Assembly: GCA_001769505.1 (NCBI GenBank)
Contig: MEOF01000043.1
Span: 50,057 to 114,056 of the forward strand
Length of the DNA: 64,000 bases
Origin: Bacteroidetes bacterium GWF2_33_38
GTDB lineage: Bacteria; Bacteroidota; Bacteroidia; Bacteroidales; GWF2-33-38
Direction: 5' to 3'
Below the pieces are notes generated by a model. It saw nothing but the letters and a program-made list of their open reading frames with translations, searched no databases and had not been told where the DNA came from. Both the position numbers and the translations under genes were made by a program. Shown one piece after another: positions 56,201-63,514 of this stretch. Within the stretch, counting starts at the first letter, position 1. Each line of letters opens with the position of its first letter.

Positions 56201-57951
56201 TTCCTCGATTCGATAGTACAAATCAAGCCGTAGGAATGATTCATATTTCTAGAGATATTACCGAAAGAAAAAAGGCAGAACAAGAATTAATAAAAGCCAA
56301 AGAAAAAGCCGAAGAAAGTGAAATTAGAGTTTCAAACTATTTTAAATATGCACCCGATGGACTTTTTATCGCCGATGAAAATGGTAATTATGTTGAAGTG
56401 AATCCTGCTGCTAGCAAAATAACTGGATATTCGGCAGAAGAACTATGTAGCATGAATTTGCTAGACCTAATACCTGATAGAGAAAAACCCTACGCCATTC
56501 AACATTTTAAAAATGTTAAAATATCGGGACATTTCTCTGGCGAAAGTCATTTTCAACGAAAAGATAAAACATTCGGGTATTGGATTGTTAATGCAGTAAA
56601 ACTCAACGAATCAAATTATTTAGGCTTTGTTAAAGAAATTACAGAAAGAAAAAAACACGAAACACTATTATTAATAGCTAAACATAAAGCCGAAAAGCAA
56701 AAACTCGTGATAGCATTACATAATGAACGATTAGAAAGTTTATTAAAAATTTCGCAATATCAAACTCAATCAATTCAAGAATTATTGGATTTTGCATTGG
56801 AAGAAGCAATAAAACTTACTGAAAGCAAAATAGGATATATTTTCTTTTACGACAACGAAAAGAGGCAATTTATACTTAATAGTTGGTCAAACGAAGCAAT
56901 GAAAGAATGTGCAGTAACAAATCCACAAACTGTTTATGATTTAGATAAAACAGGTATTTGGGGTGAAGCGGTTCGTCAACAAAAACCGATTATAATTAAC
57001 GATTATGAACTAGCAAATCCATATAAAAAAGGAATTCCCGAAGGACACGTTCGTTTGAGCAAATTTTTAACCATCCCCGTTTTTAGCGATAATAAAATTG
57101 TTGCTGTTGCAGGTGTTGCAAATAAAAAATGCAATTATAACGATTCGGATATCAAACAGTTAACTCTGCTGATGGATAGTGTTTGGCGAATGGCAGAACG
57201 AATTTCATTAATCGAAAATTTAAAAGCAGCCAAAGAAAAAGCCGAAGAGTCGGGTAAGTTAAAATCTGCATTTTTAGCAAATATTAGTCACGAAATTCGT
57301 ACACCAATGAATTCAATAATAGGTTTTTCCGACTTGCTGAAAAAGAGAATAGAACCCAATTCACAAACCGATAAATTTATTGAGCTAATTAATTCAAATT
57401 CAAACCAATTACTTTCAATTGTCGATGATATTGTAAATATTTCGAAGTTAGAAATTAAACAATCAATTTTGAACATAAGTGAAATTCAATTAGACAAATT
57501 TTTAGACGATATTTATGTATCTTTTGAATTGGTCAAAATTAAAAAAACAACCGTAAATTTAATTTTGAAAAAACCGCAATCCCATGAAAATCTAAGCATT
57601 AAATGCGATAAAGTAAAGTTGAACCAAATTTTAAGTAATTTATTGAAAAATGCAATGAAATTCACGCAAGAAGGTTCAATCACATTCGGATATACCGTAG
57701 AGATGTTGGATACAATGGCTTTAAAATTCTTCGTTTCAGATACAGGAATTGGAATCCCTAAAGATAAGCAGCAACTTATATTTGATCGCTTTCGTCAAGC
57801 CGACGAAACAATTGCACGTAAATATGGAGGAAATGGTTTAGGTTTATCTATTTCGAAAGGCTTTGTTGAATTGATGGGAGGCAAAATTTGGGTAGAAAGT
57901 GAAGATAATAAAAAGGGAAGTACATTTTATTTTACAATTCCGATAGTTTAA
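53287..57951 (+). CDS. Membrane histidine kinase with seven PAS domains and GAF
   Basis: The protein has 1554 residues. About seven transmembrane helices (1-215) form a membrane sensor unit. Seven PAS domains follow, at roughly 220-338, 375-490, 500-615, 625-750, 757-871, 879-994 and 1013-1121. Most end in DITERK-type motifs. PAS6 carries Cys928 and C942-P-S-C945-D-C947. A GAF domain (about 1155-1303; ESKIGYIFFYDNEKRQF) precedes HisKA (His1335 in ANISHEIRTPMN) and HATPase (about 1438-1554; DTGIGIPKDKQQLIFDRF, GGNGLGLSI). There is no receiver, so it must pass phosphate to a separate protein; several are encoded nearby. Such length and PAS number are at the high end for kinases. Confidence 0.92.
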   Translation: MEISIPTLILVIGIVHLIQLSIFVHQYYVNKIYKGIGWWVLWCLAEIIGFTAMFFRNIPNIFPLVVIVQNFMIVGGAAFLYIGVRKFFNKSANLKLILPIFSIFALSLVYFLIIEDNIRIRSFIIAATIALFAFISAYTCIVSRNKNLRTMANFNAVVFIIHGSVFVFRLYLFFTKNYTEDIFAQSIYNYLPFLDAFIIGILWTFGLIVMINQRLNSELNESKDELRLIFNTSPDAAIITTVYDGTIVDINDSFTLISGFTRQEAIGKPTTEINLWKTNEDRIKVVELLEKQGYCENFEATFQLKNGSEIIGLLSAKIINLHGVPHILSITRNITEIKLLENDVIKLLEESEHSKNALLSILEDQMLIQERLKESEEKFRNLFESMNVGIGIVDKFENFIFTNPETEKIFGVKQGNLVGKNLSEFIPIEDMELIYKETEIRKQKISSAYEVNIVQPNGNNRLILISAAPQFNLSGEFTGSQAIIQDITEQKQIQNELKKSEEQYRFLFNNTGAIFCIIDVDKTISLINPEFEKTLGYTKDEVENKRPFTDFIHPEDLPKMIEYHVQRRINKNSVPNKYEFRIVDKKGNFKAMYLNVDMLPGTDKSIATLTDVTDLKNAHSKIIENENRYRLISEKITDVIWLMDLSGKSSYVSPSIERFTGFTPEEYLQQTIETRFKKDSAIHAIQVFGNELKKYQENPEKLEGYSIKMELEYLCKDENTKWGELIITPYYNEQNKLIGIHGVTRDITERKETEQTLKDIIEKNPISIQIVDKDGYTQHVNPAFIKLFGVLPPKDFSIFSNLQHLNQDVYILKVKNGEIVRLPDLYYNPHDFVKETPDNPQWISAIIFPLKDKNGVPDRFVFMHENITERKNANETIFQSKKDWEDTFDSITDMITIHDKNYNIVRANKAGDIMLNLPTFKNLAESKCYSFYHGASAPPDGCPSCDCLKSGLPGVFELFEPHLSRFLEIRAIPRFDSTNQAVGMIHISRDITERKKAEQELIKAKEKAEESEIRVSNYFKYAPDGLFIADENGNYVEVNPAASKITGYSAEELCSMNLLDLIPDREKPYAIQHFKNVKISGHFSGESHFQRKDKTFGYWIVNAVKLNESNYLGFVKEITERKKHETLLLIAKHKAEKQKLVIALHNERLESLLKISQYQTQSIQELLDFALEEAIKLTESKIGYIFFYDNEKRQFILNSWSNEAMKECAVTNPQTVYDLDKTGIWGEAVRQQKPIIINDYELANPYKKGIPEGHVRLSKFLTIPVFSDNKIVAVAGVANKKCNYNDSDIKQLTLLMDSVWRMAERISLIENLKAAKEKAEESGKLKSAFLANISHEIRTPMNSIIGFSDLLKKRIEPNSQTDKFIELINSNSNQLLSIVDDIVNISKLEIKQSILNISEIQLDKFLDDIYVSFELVKIKKTTVNLILKKPQSHENLSIKCDKVKLNQILSNLLKNAMKFTQEGSITFGYTVEMLDTMALKFFVSDTGIGIPKDKQQLIFDRFRQADETIARKYGGNGLGLSISKGFVELMGGKIWVESEDNKKGSTFYFTIPIV

Positions 57952-57985
57952 TGTGCTAATTTTTTAATGTGCTAATGTGCTAATT
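57950..57985 (+). repeat. AATGTGCTAAT repeats after the seven-PAS kinase gene
   Basis: AATGTGCTAAT at 57950-57960 includes the kinase stop codon. Further copies start at 57966 and 57973, overlapping in AATGTGCTAATGTGCTAAT. The same word is at 47351. Confidence 0.75.
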
Positions 57986-58399
57986 ATTGGCTTGTCATTG
58001 CAAATTTCTTTTTTTTGTCATTTCGAGTTTCTTGCGAGAAATCTCTATTCTTTAATTGTCATAGATTTCTCAATCACTATCGCTCATTTTGAAATGACAG
58101 CCCACTTTTCAATTTGTCATTTCGAACTTGCTGTGAGAAATCCCAATTTAAAAATTTAGATTTCTCGTCGCTTCACTTTCCTCGAAATGACAGCCAAACT
58201 CGATTTGTCATTTCGAGCTTTTTTGTCATTTCGACCGCAGGGAGAAATCTCTTCCCTTTTCCGTCATTTCGAACTTCTTGTGAGAAATCTCATTGCTTTA
58301 AAACAAGTCAGATTTCTCAATCGCTATCGCTCATTTCGAAATGACAGCCGAAATATACATGCAAGAAAAATGCGATTTTGATAAAAACAAAATTAATGT
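57986..58399. repeat. TGTCATTTCGA element cluster 5 in a convergent spacer
   Basis: Complete elements lie at 58016-58099 (arms a then c), 58115-58192 (a then b) and 58262-58346 (a then c). Half copies lie at 58206 (GAGC) and 58224 (type d, CCGCAGGG). The cluster fills the space between two convergent kinase genes, where a terminator would be expected; the elements are themselves strong stems. Short frames across it are repeat-coded and not genes. Confidence 0.85.
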
Positions 58400-59776
58400 T
58401 TACAATTCCTTTACAATATCAATTCTAAATCCACCATTGCTATGAATCAAAAATTTAGCATTGATTGATTTTAATCTGTTACAAATATTTTTCAAACCCA
58501 TCCCATTGTTATTGGCACTTGAATCAATTCCTCGACCGTCGTCTTTGTACAAAATTTCAAGTTCGTGTTTCTGATTTTGCGAAATGCTCAATGTGATTTT
58601 ATTGCATTTGGCATGCTTAATAGAATTGTTAATTAGTTCTGTAATTACTCTATAAAGTACTATTTTAATAGTGTTGTCAAGTTCTATTTCTAGATTTGAT
58701 TCAAACTCAATTTTTATCAGACCTGTTTTATTTATAGTTTCACAAAATATATCGACAGAGTCGATTAGCCCAAAATCTTTTAATACATTAGGCATTAAAT
58801 TGTTTGCAAGCGTACGTATGTTTTTGATGGCTAAATCAACTAATTCTTGAATCTGGATGGCAAAATCGTTTTTCTCTTTTTCGGTTTTTGTATTTGATAA
58901 AAGTAGGTTCGAATAAATTTTTATGCTCGATAGTATTGGTCCTAAGTCGTCGTGTAAATCTTCTGCAATCCTTGCTCTTTCTTGTTCTTGAGTTTCGATG
59001 GTTGCTTTTAATATAATTTCTTCCGATAGTTTTATTTTAGTAATATCGGTTAAAATAGTTAAAAAAGCACTCATGCCTTTATAAAAAATATTGTCTGACT
59101 TAATGTTAAAATAGGTTTTAAGCCCCTGATTATTAATCAAATTAATTTCATTAATTTCTGCATTGTCTTTCTTAATTTTCTGTAGATTATGCAATGTTTT
59201 AACTCCTAATGTATTTGAAAATAAACTTATTAAACTTGTGCCAATATAATTTTTACTTGGTAGATAATTGAATATTACTTCGTTTACAAATAATATTTTC
59301 CCATTGTGGTGAATTATAATAATGTCAGGAAGTTGTTTTACAAGCGATTTGTATAACTTTTCGCTTTCAATAATTTTATTATTGGCTTTTTCGAGCTCAA
59401 TTCGCAAGCGTATCGAGTTTATTATTTTTTCGACAATTGTAGGTAAAACATCATTAAAATATTCATCTTTAACAATATAGTCAATTGCTCCCAGCTTCAT
59501 TAATTCAACCGCAATACGTTCATCTCCATTGCCTGTAATTACTACAAAGTTGATTTTTTTATCGCTTGTTAAAAAATAACTGATTAGTTCGTGTGCATTG
59601 TAATCGGGAAGTTTATAGTCTAATAAAACAAGTGTATAATCATTCGCTTTTATAAGTTCTATTGCCGATTTACCATCAAAAGCCGATGTACAATCGTAAC
59701 CTTCGTTGCTCAATTTCAAACTGAGTAATGCGTTTAGGCTTTTATCATCTTCAACAATCAGTATATTGTCTTGCAT
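58400..59776 (-). CDS. Receiver-PAS-HisKA_3 (NarX/DegS-type) histidine kinase
   Basis: The protein has 458 residues. The receiver (about 3-120) has Asp53 in LVLLDYKLPDY. A PAS domain (about 138-248) follows, then HisKA_3 with phospho-acceptor His275 in ARIAEDLHDDLGPIL, and HATPase (about 370-458; ELINNSIKHAKC, DDGRGID, GMGLKNICNRL). Kinases of this class normally pair with NarL/LuxR-type regulators. The only one in the window is at 62864, making it the likely partner. The gene is downstream of another kinase on the same strand with a 21-base gap. Confidence 0.9.
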   Translation of the reverse strand: MQDNILIVEDDKSLNALLSLKLSNEGYDCTSAFDGKSAIELIKANDYTLVLLDYKLPDYNAHELISYFLTSDKKINFVVITGNGDERIAVELMKLGAIDYIVKDEYFNDVLPTIVEKIINSIRLRIELEKANNKIIESEKLYKSLVKQLPDIIIIHHNGKILFVNEVIFNYLPSKNYIGTSLISLFSNTLGVKTLHNLQKIKKDNAEINEINLINNQGLKTYFNIKSDNIFYKGMSAFLTILTDITKIKLSEEIILKATIETQEQERARIAEDLHDDLGPILSSIKIYSNLLLSNTKTEKEKNDFAIQIQELVDLAIKNIRTLANNLMPNVLKDFGLIDSVDIFCETINKTGLIKIEFESNLEIELDNTIKIVLYRVITELINNSIKHAKCNKITLSISQNQKHELEILYKDDGRGIDSSANNNGMGLKNICNRLKSINAKFLIHSNGGFRIDIVKEL

Positions 59777-59797
59777 AATTATTTACATAATTTTAAA

Positions 59798-60907
59798 TCA
59801 CGTATTTAGAGTCGATGGAAGCGAAACTAAAAATGTAGTACCCTTATTAAGTTCCGATTGTACGCTAATTTGTCCATTTAGTTTATTTAAAATTCGTTTT
59901 ACAATCGACAGCCCAAGTCCATAACCTTCGACTGTTTTATTAGCACGATAAAATAGTTCAAATATATTTTCCAAATCTTCAGATTTAATTCCAATGCCAT
60001 TATCTTGAACGTGGTAGGTTGCATTTTTTTTCGATTTTGTTGCAAAAAATTTTATTTCTGCATTTTTGTCGGTCGACTTATATTTAATGGCATTATCGAT
60101 TAAATTCGAAAAAAGTTGATTTATTAAATGTTCGTCTCCAATACAAGAAGGTAGTTCTTCAATTGTAATTTTTATGTCTGAGGCTTTAACTTTATATTCA
60201 AAAACTAACATTATAGAGGATATTATTTTATTCATATCCACTTCTATCATCTGAGCTTGTTTTCTGTCAATTCGCGACACGCTCAACAAACTTTCGATTA
60301 AATAGTTTATTTTCGAAACGCTTGGAAATATAAAATCCAGATAGGTATTAATTTGTTTACTGTTTTTTTCTATGGTTTTTTTAAGAGCATCAACATCATC
60401 AGAATTATCGACAATTGCGACTAATTTATCAATTGTTTTTTTGATTTCTTGTGAGAATCCACTAATGTTTACAAGCGGAGTACGTAAATCGTGCGATACA
60501 ACGTTTACAATTTGCTCCAATTCTTTGTGTAGTCGAACAATGTTAAACTCTTGCACTCTTTTTTCAGTAATATCGATAATATTTGTATTAAAAAACAAAG
60601 GATTCCCAAAATCATCTCGCTGCAAAGAGGTGTGGATTTCAGCCCTAAGAATTTCACCATTTTTTTTCAAATACCGCTTTTCAAAACTAATTTTTTGTTC
60701 GTTTCCTGAAATCAGCTTTTTAAGCTGATTTTCAATTTCTATTATATCATCAGGATGTGAAATATTTTGCCATGTTTTTGAAACCAATTCTTCTTTTGAA
60801 TATCCCAACATATCGCAAAATGCCTGATTAACTTCCATCGTTCCATCAATATTTGTAAACGATTTTCCTACAGCACTATTCTCAAACGAAAACTTGTATT
60901 TATCCAT
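59798..60907 (-). CDS. PAS histidine kinase
   Basis: The protein has 369 residues and is cytoplasmic. The PAS domain (about 1-118; DGTMEVNQAFCDMLGYSKEEL, FFNTNIIDITEKR) leads to a HisKA domain with phospho-acceptor His139 in NVVSHDLRTPLVNISG, then HATPase (about 255-365; NLIDNAIKYKS, DNGIGIKSEDLENIFELF, GYGLGLSI). It has no receiver. It is followed after 21 bases by the receiver-PAS-HisKA_3 kinase, whose receiver is a natural acceptor for its phosphate. Confidence 0.9.
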   Translation of the reverse strand: MDKYKFSFENSAVGKSFTNIDGTMEVNQAFCDMLGYSKEELVSKTWQNISHPDDIIEIENQLKKLISGNEQKISFEKRYLKKNGEILRAEIHTSLQRDDFGNPLFFNTNIIDITEKRVQEFNIVRLHKELEQIVNVVSHDLRTPLVNISGFSQEIKKTIDKLVAIVDNSDDVDALKKTIEKNSKQINTYLDFIFPSVSKINYLIESLLSVSRIDRKQAQMIEVDMNKIISSIMLVFEYKVKASDIKITIEELPSCIGDEHLINQLFSNLIDNAIKYKSTDKNAEIKFFATKSKKNATYHVQDNGIGIKSEDLENIFELFYRANKTVEGYGLGLSIVKRILNKLNGQISVQSELNKGTTFLVSLPSTLNT

Positions 60908-61152
60908 GTTTTAAGTATTAACTCACAATTAAAATAACATATCGGCAATATAGTAGAGGAATGTATATAATAGCACGAAATCATCATAAAGATATACAAT
61001 AAATATATGAAAATCTATAGGTTTTTATACTTAATTTCGCATTTGAAATATAGTTAATTCCATGTTTTTTCCCTCCTTCTCGTTAATCTAAGCGTTAATG
61101 CGTATCATTTAAAATACATTTTTTGGGTTATGTATTGAGCTTTCGTTTGATA

Positions 61153-61160
61153 TATTTTTG
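61153..61160 (+). promoter_or_regulatory. Candidate -7 element of the small-protein/receiver operon
   Basis: TATTTTTG matches TAnnTTTG and lies 17 bases upstream of the ATG at 61178. No TTTG sits at the proper -33 distance. The divergent spacer 60908-61152 shows no other feature. Confidence 0.35.
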
Positions 61161-61177
61161 ATGTAAAACTTAAGAGT

Positions 61178-61486
61178 ATGTTGTCGATAATGCTTATAAT
61201 GTTTCTCCAAGGTCATCAACTATCTTCTTGCACGATAGTTCCCGACACAAGTGTATGTTGTCGTGAAGCTATAATTATTGATGGAAGTGCCTTTAATGTG
61301 AAAGATGTGGATGTTGTTACATCGGATATTTATTACAACAAGAAAATAAACAACTATTTTTTGTACAAAGAATGTTCAATTGTAGTCGATAGTATTAATA
61401 ATGTAAATAAACTCGCAGAGCATATCGAGAGAGTTCATCTGCCGAGAATAAAACAAGAAAATAAATTAGTAACCGAAAAAAAATAA
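61178..61486 (+). CDS. Small protein with hydrophobic N-terminus, unknown function
   Basis: The protein has 102 residues. A short hydrophobic start (MLSIMLIMFLQG) is followed by a Cys-containing segment (SSCTIVPDTSVCCRE). It could be a weak signal peptide or lipobox-like SSC, but neither is convincing. The rest (VKDVDVVTSDIYYNKKINNYF, HIERVHLPRIKQENK) is soluble. I recognise no family. It starts an apparent three-gene operon, 5 bases before the next gene, ending in a receiver. Confidence 0.55.
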   Translation: MLSIMLIMFLQGHQLSSCTIVPDTSVCCREAIIIDGSAFNVKDVDVVTSDIYYNKKINNYFLYKECSIVVDSINNVNKLAEHIERVHLPRIKQENKLVTEKK

Positions 61487-61491
61487 ACAAA

Positions 61492-61830
61492 ATGAAAACA
61501 CTAACTTTTTTATGTCTGTTACTAATGTGGATAAACACATCGGACGCAAAATGTACCTATTTTTTCATTATCGATAGCGTTGAAATAAACAAAGCTATTG
61601 CGGTTAACGAAATAACCGCAGCATTGACTTCGAACACAAAATATGTTCCTGTAAATGGGATTGACCATAATTTTGTTAAAGAGTTGATTTTTTACAATAT
61701 GGTAAGAGTTGTTGTAAAAAGAGTAGAAGATGATGTTGAACTCGAAAAACAAAAAGAATACATCATAATCGATGCTCCGCTCAATAAAAATAAAACTAAC
61801 AATACTTTTGACGATTTTCCAATAATATAG
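61492..61830 (+). CDS. Small exported protein, unknown function
   Basis: The protein has 112 residues with a clear signal peptide (about 1-19, MWINTSDA-K). The mature part (CTYFFIIDSVEINKAIAVNEI, FYNMVRVVVKRVEDDVELEKQKEYIIIDAP) is beta-strand-rich and ends in an Asn/Asp tail. It has no sorting domain, so it is probably periplasmic. It is spaced 5 and 6 bases from its neighbours, inside an operon with a receiver protein. I do not recognise it. Confidence 0.65.
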   Translation: MKTLTFLCLLLMWINTSDAKCTYFFIIDSVEINKAIAVNEITAALTSNTKYVPVNGIDHNFVKELIFYNMVRVVVKRVEDDVELEKQKEYIIIDAPLNKNKTNNTFDDFPII

Positions 61831-61836
61831 AAAAAA

Positions 61837-62286
61837 ATGAAATGTCATAATTTACATAGAGTTAAACTTGCCTTAATCGAAGATGACGATATTTATATAT
61901 CGATAATCTTAAATCGCTTAAATAATATTGGCATAGAAAATATTAATATTTTCAAGTCGGGGGAAGCATTTTTTGAATCAGATAAAAAAAATCCCGATAT
62001 AATTATTTTGGATTATAATCTTGAAAAGAAAATGAACGGTTTAGATGTACTGAAGAAAATAAAAGAATGTCAAATAAAAACAAAAGTAATCTTGTTTACC
62101 AACGAACATGATGATGCTATTTATAAAACATGTCTTGCTAATGGTGCAATTGATTTTATTGAAAAAGGTCTTTATTCATTCGGAAAATTAGAAGTAGTGG
62201 TTTCACACATCGCAAATCAAATTTTGGAATCTAGAAAGCTAGAAAAAAGGTCTGTTCTTCAATACATTATTTCATTATTTTGGTAA
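61837..62286 (+). CDS. Single-domain receiver with short C-terminal tail
   Basis: The protein has 149 residues. The receiver has acidic pocket IEDDD, phospho-acceptor Asp59 in IIILDYNLEKKMNG, Thr in LFTNEHDD and Lys in FIEKGLYSF (the usual KP is KG). A tail of about 25 residues follows (ILESRKLEKRSVLQYIISLFW) with an aromatic, hydrophobic end that might dock on a membrane or a partner. It is the last gene of the 61178 operon. Confidence 0.85.
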   Translation: MKCHNLHRVKLALIEDDDIYISIILNRLNNIGIENINIFKSGEAFFESDKKNPDIIILDYNLEKKMNGLDVLKKIKECQIKTKVILFTNEHDDAIYKTCLANGAIDFIEKGLYSFGKLEVVVSHIANQILESRKLEKRSVLQYIISLFW

Positions 62287-62315
62287 TTATAATATTAAAT
62301 CTGACGATCAAAAAA

Positions 62316-62333
62316 CTACGTGAAAAAGCGTAG
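62316..62333. promoter_or_regulatory. Inverted repeat upstream of the NarL-type operon
   Basis: CTACG, eight bases, CGTAG lies 77 bases before the ATG at 62410. Its left part read on the minus strand is CACGTAG, also found upstream of the porP-like and adhesin genes. Confidence 0.4.
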
Positions 62334-62409
62334 AAAAAAAATAAAAAAATAACGTACAAAAGCCGATGAATCTAGCATCCATAAATTACTAATTTTAAAG
62401 AAAAAAGTC

Positions 62410-62859
62410 ATGAACAAAATAATTAATATAATAAGTCTGCTTGCCTTAGTAATTGTAGCCACATTTACGTATGCACAAAATTCGCCAAACGAAAGTATTT
62501 TGTATAAATTCGAAGACGAAGTACCTACTGACATAAAAAACGTGAAAAGTTTTACCTATACGGTAATTGATAAAAAAATATTCTTTAAATTAGTGGTGAA
62601 TAAATTAAACGAAGATTGTGTATTTGTCATTGAGCGATCAGAATCGAATAACGATTTTTCGCCAATTGCTATGAAAATGGGAAAAGCTGACACAAATAAC
62701 ATAAATTTGCTGTATTGTTTTAGCGATACATTAAATTTTGAAAGCGAAAAAGCGTATTATCGTTTAAAGCAAGTTTTCGAAACATCGGGTGTATATCTTA
62801 GCGACATTCACGTGGTTGAAAATGAGCCTTATTACTACTTAGCTGACTATAAAAAATAA
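62410..62859 (+). CDS. Small secreted protein related to T9SS pre-sorting segments
   Basis: The protein has 149 residues with a signal peptide (about 1-22, TFTYAQ). The mature part (FTYTVIDKKIFFKLVVNKLNEDCVFVIERSESNNDF, YYRLKQVFETSGVYLSDIHVVEN) closely resembles the Fn3-like segment that precedes type A sorting domains, such as 'VFYRLKQVDFDG' of the LamG protein here, but the sorting domain itself is missing. It is probably periplasmic. It lies 4 bases before the NarL-type regulator gene and is co-transcribed with it. Confidence 0.65.
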   Translation: MNKIINIISLLALVIVATFTYAQNSPNESILYKFEDEVPTDIKNVKSFTYTVIDKKIFFKLVVNKLNEDCVFVIERSESNNDFSPIAMKMGKADTNNINLLYCFSDTLNFESEKAYYRLKQVFETSGVYLSDIHVVENEPYYYLADYKK

Positions 62860-62863
62860 AAAA

Positions 62864-63514
62864 ATGATTAAAGTACTAATTGTTGATGACCACAAAATTC
62901 TCCGAGATGGAATAAAAGCGATTCTTCACGGTAGTAAGAATATTAGTATTGCCGGCGAGTGTAGCGATGGTTTTGATGTAATGGATTTTCTTGCAAAAAA
63001 AATGGTTGATGTAATCCTCATGGATATAAAAATGCCAAAACAAAATGGAATCGAAACCACTAAAATTGTGTTAGAAAAGTATCCTAATATAAAAATTTTA
63101 GCCTTAAGCATGCATAACGAGGAAACTTATATTGTAAATATGCTCAAAGCAGGAGCTTCAGGCTATATCCTTAAAAATACAGGCGAGGCCGAATTGCTCG
63201 AAGCAATTAATAAAGTTCACAGTGGCGAAATATATTACAGCCTTGAGGTTGCAAATGTAATGATGTCAAAGTATATGAACAACACGACCAAATCAAAATC
63301 TACAAACTTCGAAATTACTGTAAACGACCTCACAAAAAGAGAAAAAGAAATTCTTGTCGATATTGCTAATGAACTTACTAATCAGGAAATTGCCGAGAAA
63401 TTATTCATTAGTCCACGAACGGTTGATACACATCGACGAAACCTACTTCAAAAACTTGCTGTGAAAAATACAGCTGGATTAGTCAAATTTGCCGTTTCAA
63501 ACAATATGCTTTAA
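62864..63514 (+). CDS. NarL/LuxR-type response regulator
   Basis: The protein has 216 residues. The receiver has VDDHKILRDG, phospho-acceptor Asp54 in VILMDIKMPKQNG, Ser in ALSMHN and Lys in YILKNTGEAEL. The C-terminal LuxR-type helix-turn-helix (about 150-210) reads LTKREKEILVDIANELTNQEIAEKLFISPRTVDTHR. It is the only DNA-binding response regulator between 35 and 63.5 kb, so it may be the transcriptional output of the kinase cluster, most directly of the HisKA_3 kinase at 58400. Confidence 0.92.
   Translation: MIKVLIVDDHKILRDGIKAILHGSKNISIAGECSDGFDVMDFLAKKMVDVILMDIKMPKQNGIETTKIVLEKYPNIKILALSMHNEETYIVNMLKAGASGYILKNTGEAELLEAINKVHSGEIYYSLEVANVMMSKYMNNTTKSKSTNFEITVNDLTKREKEILVDIANELTNQEIAEKLFISPRTVDTHRRNLLQKLAVKNTAGLVKFAVSNNML

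Noticed and set aside
57977..58381. Overlapping short plus-strand frames between two kinase genes
   Set aside because: They are translations of the TGTCATTTCGA repeats (FEMTA/SFRT-type peptides in several frames) and have no independent start context.
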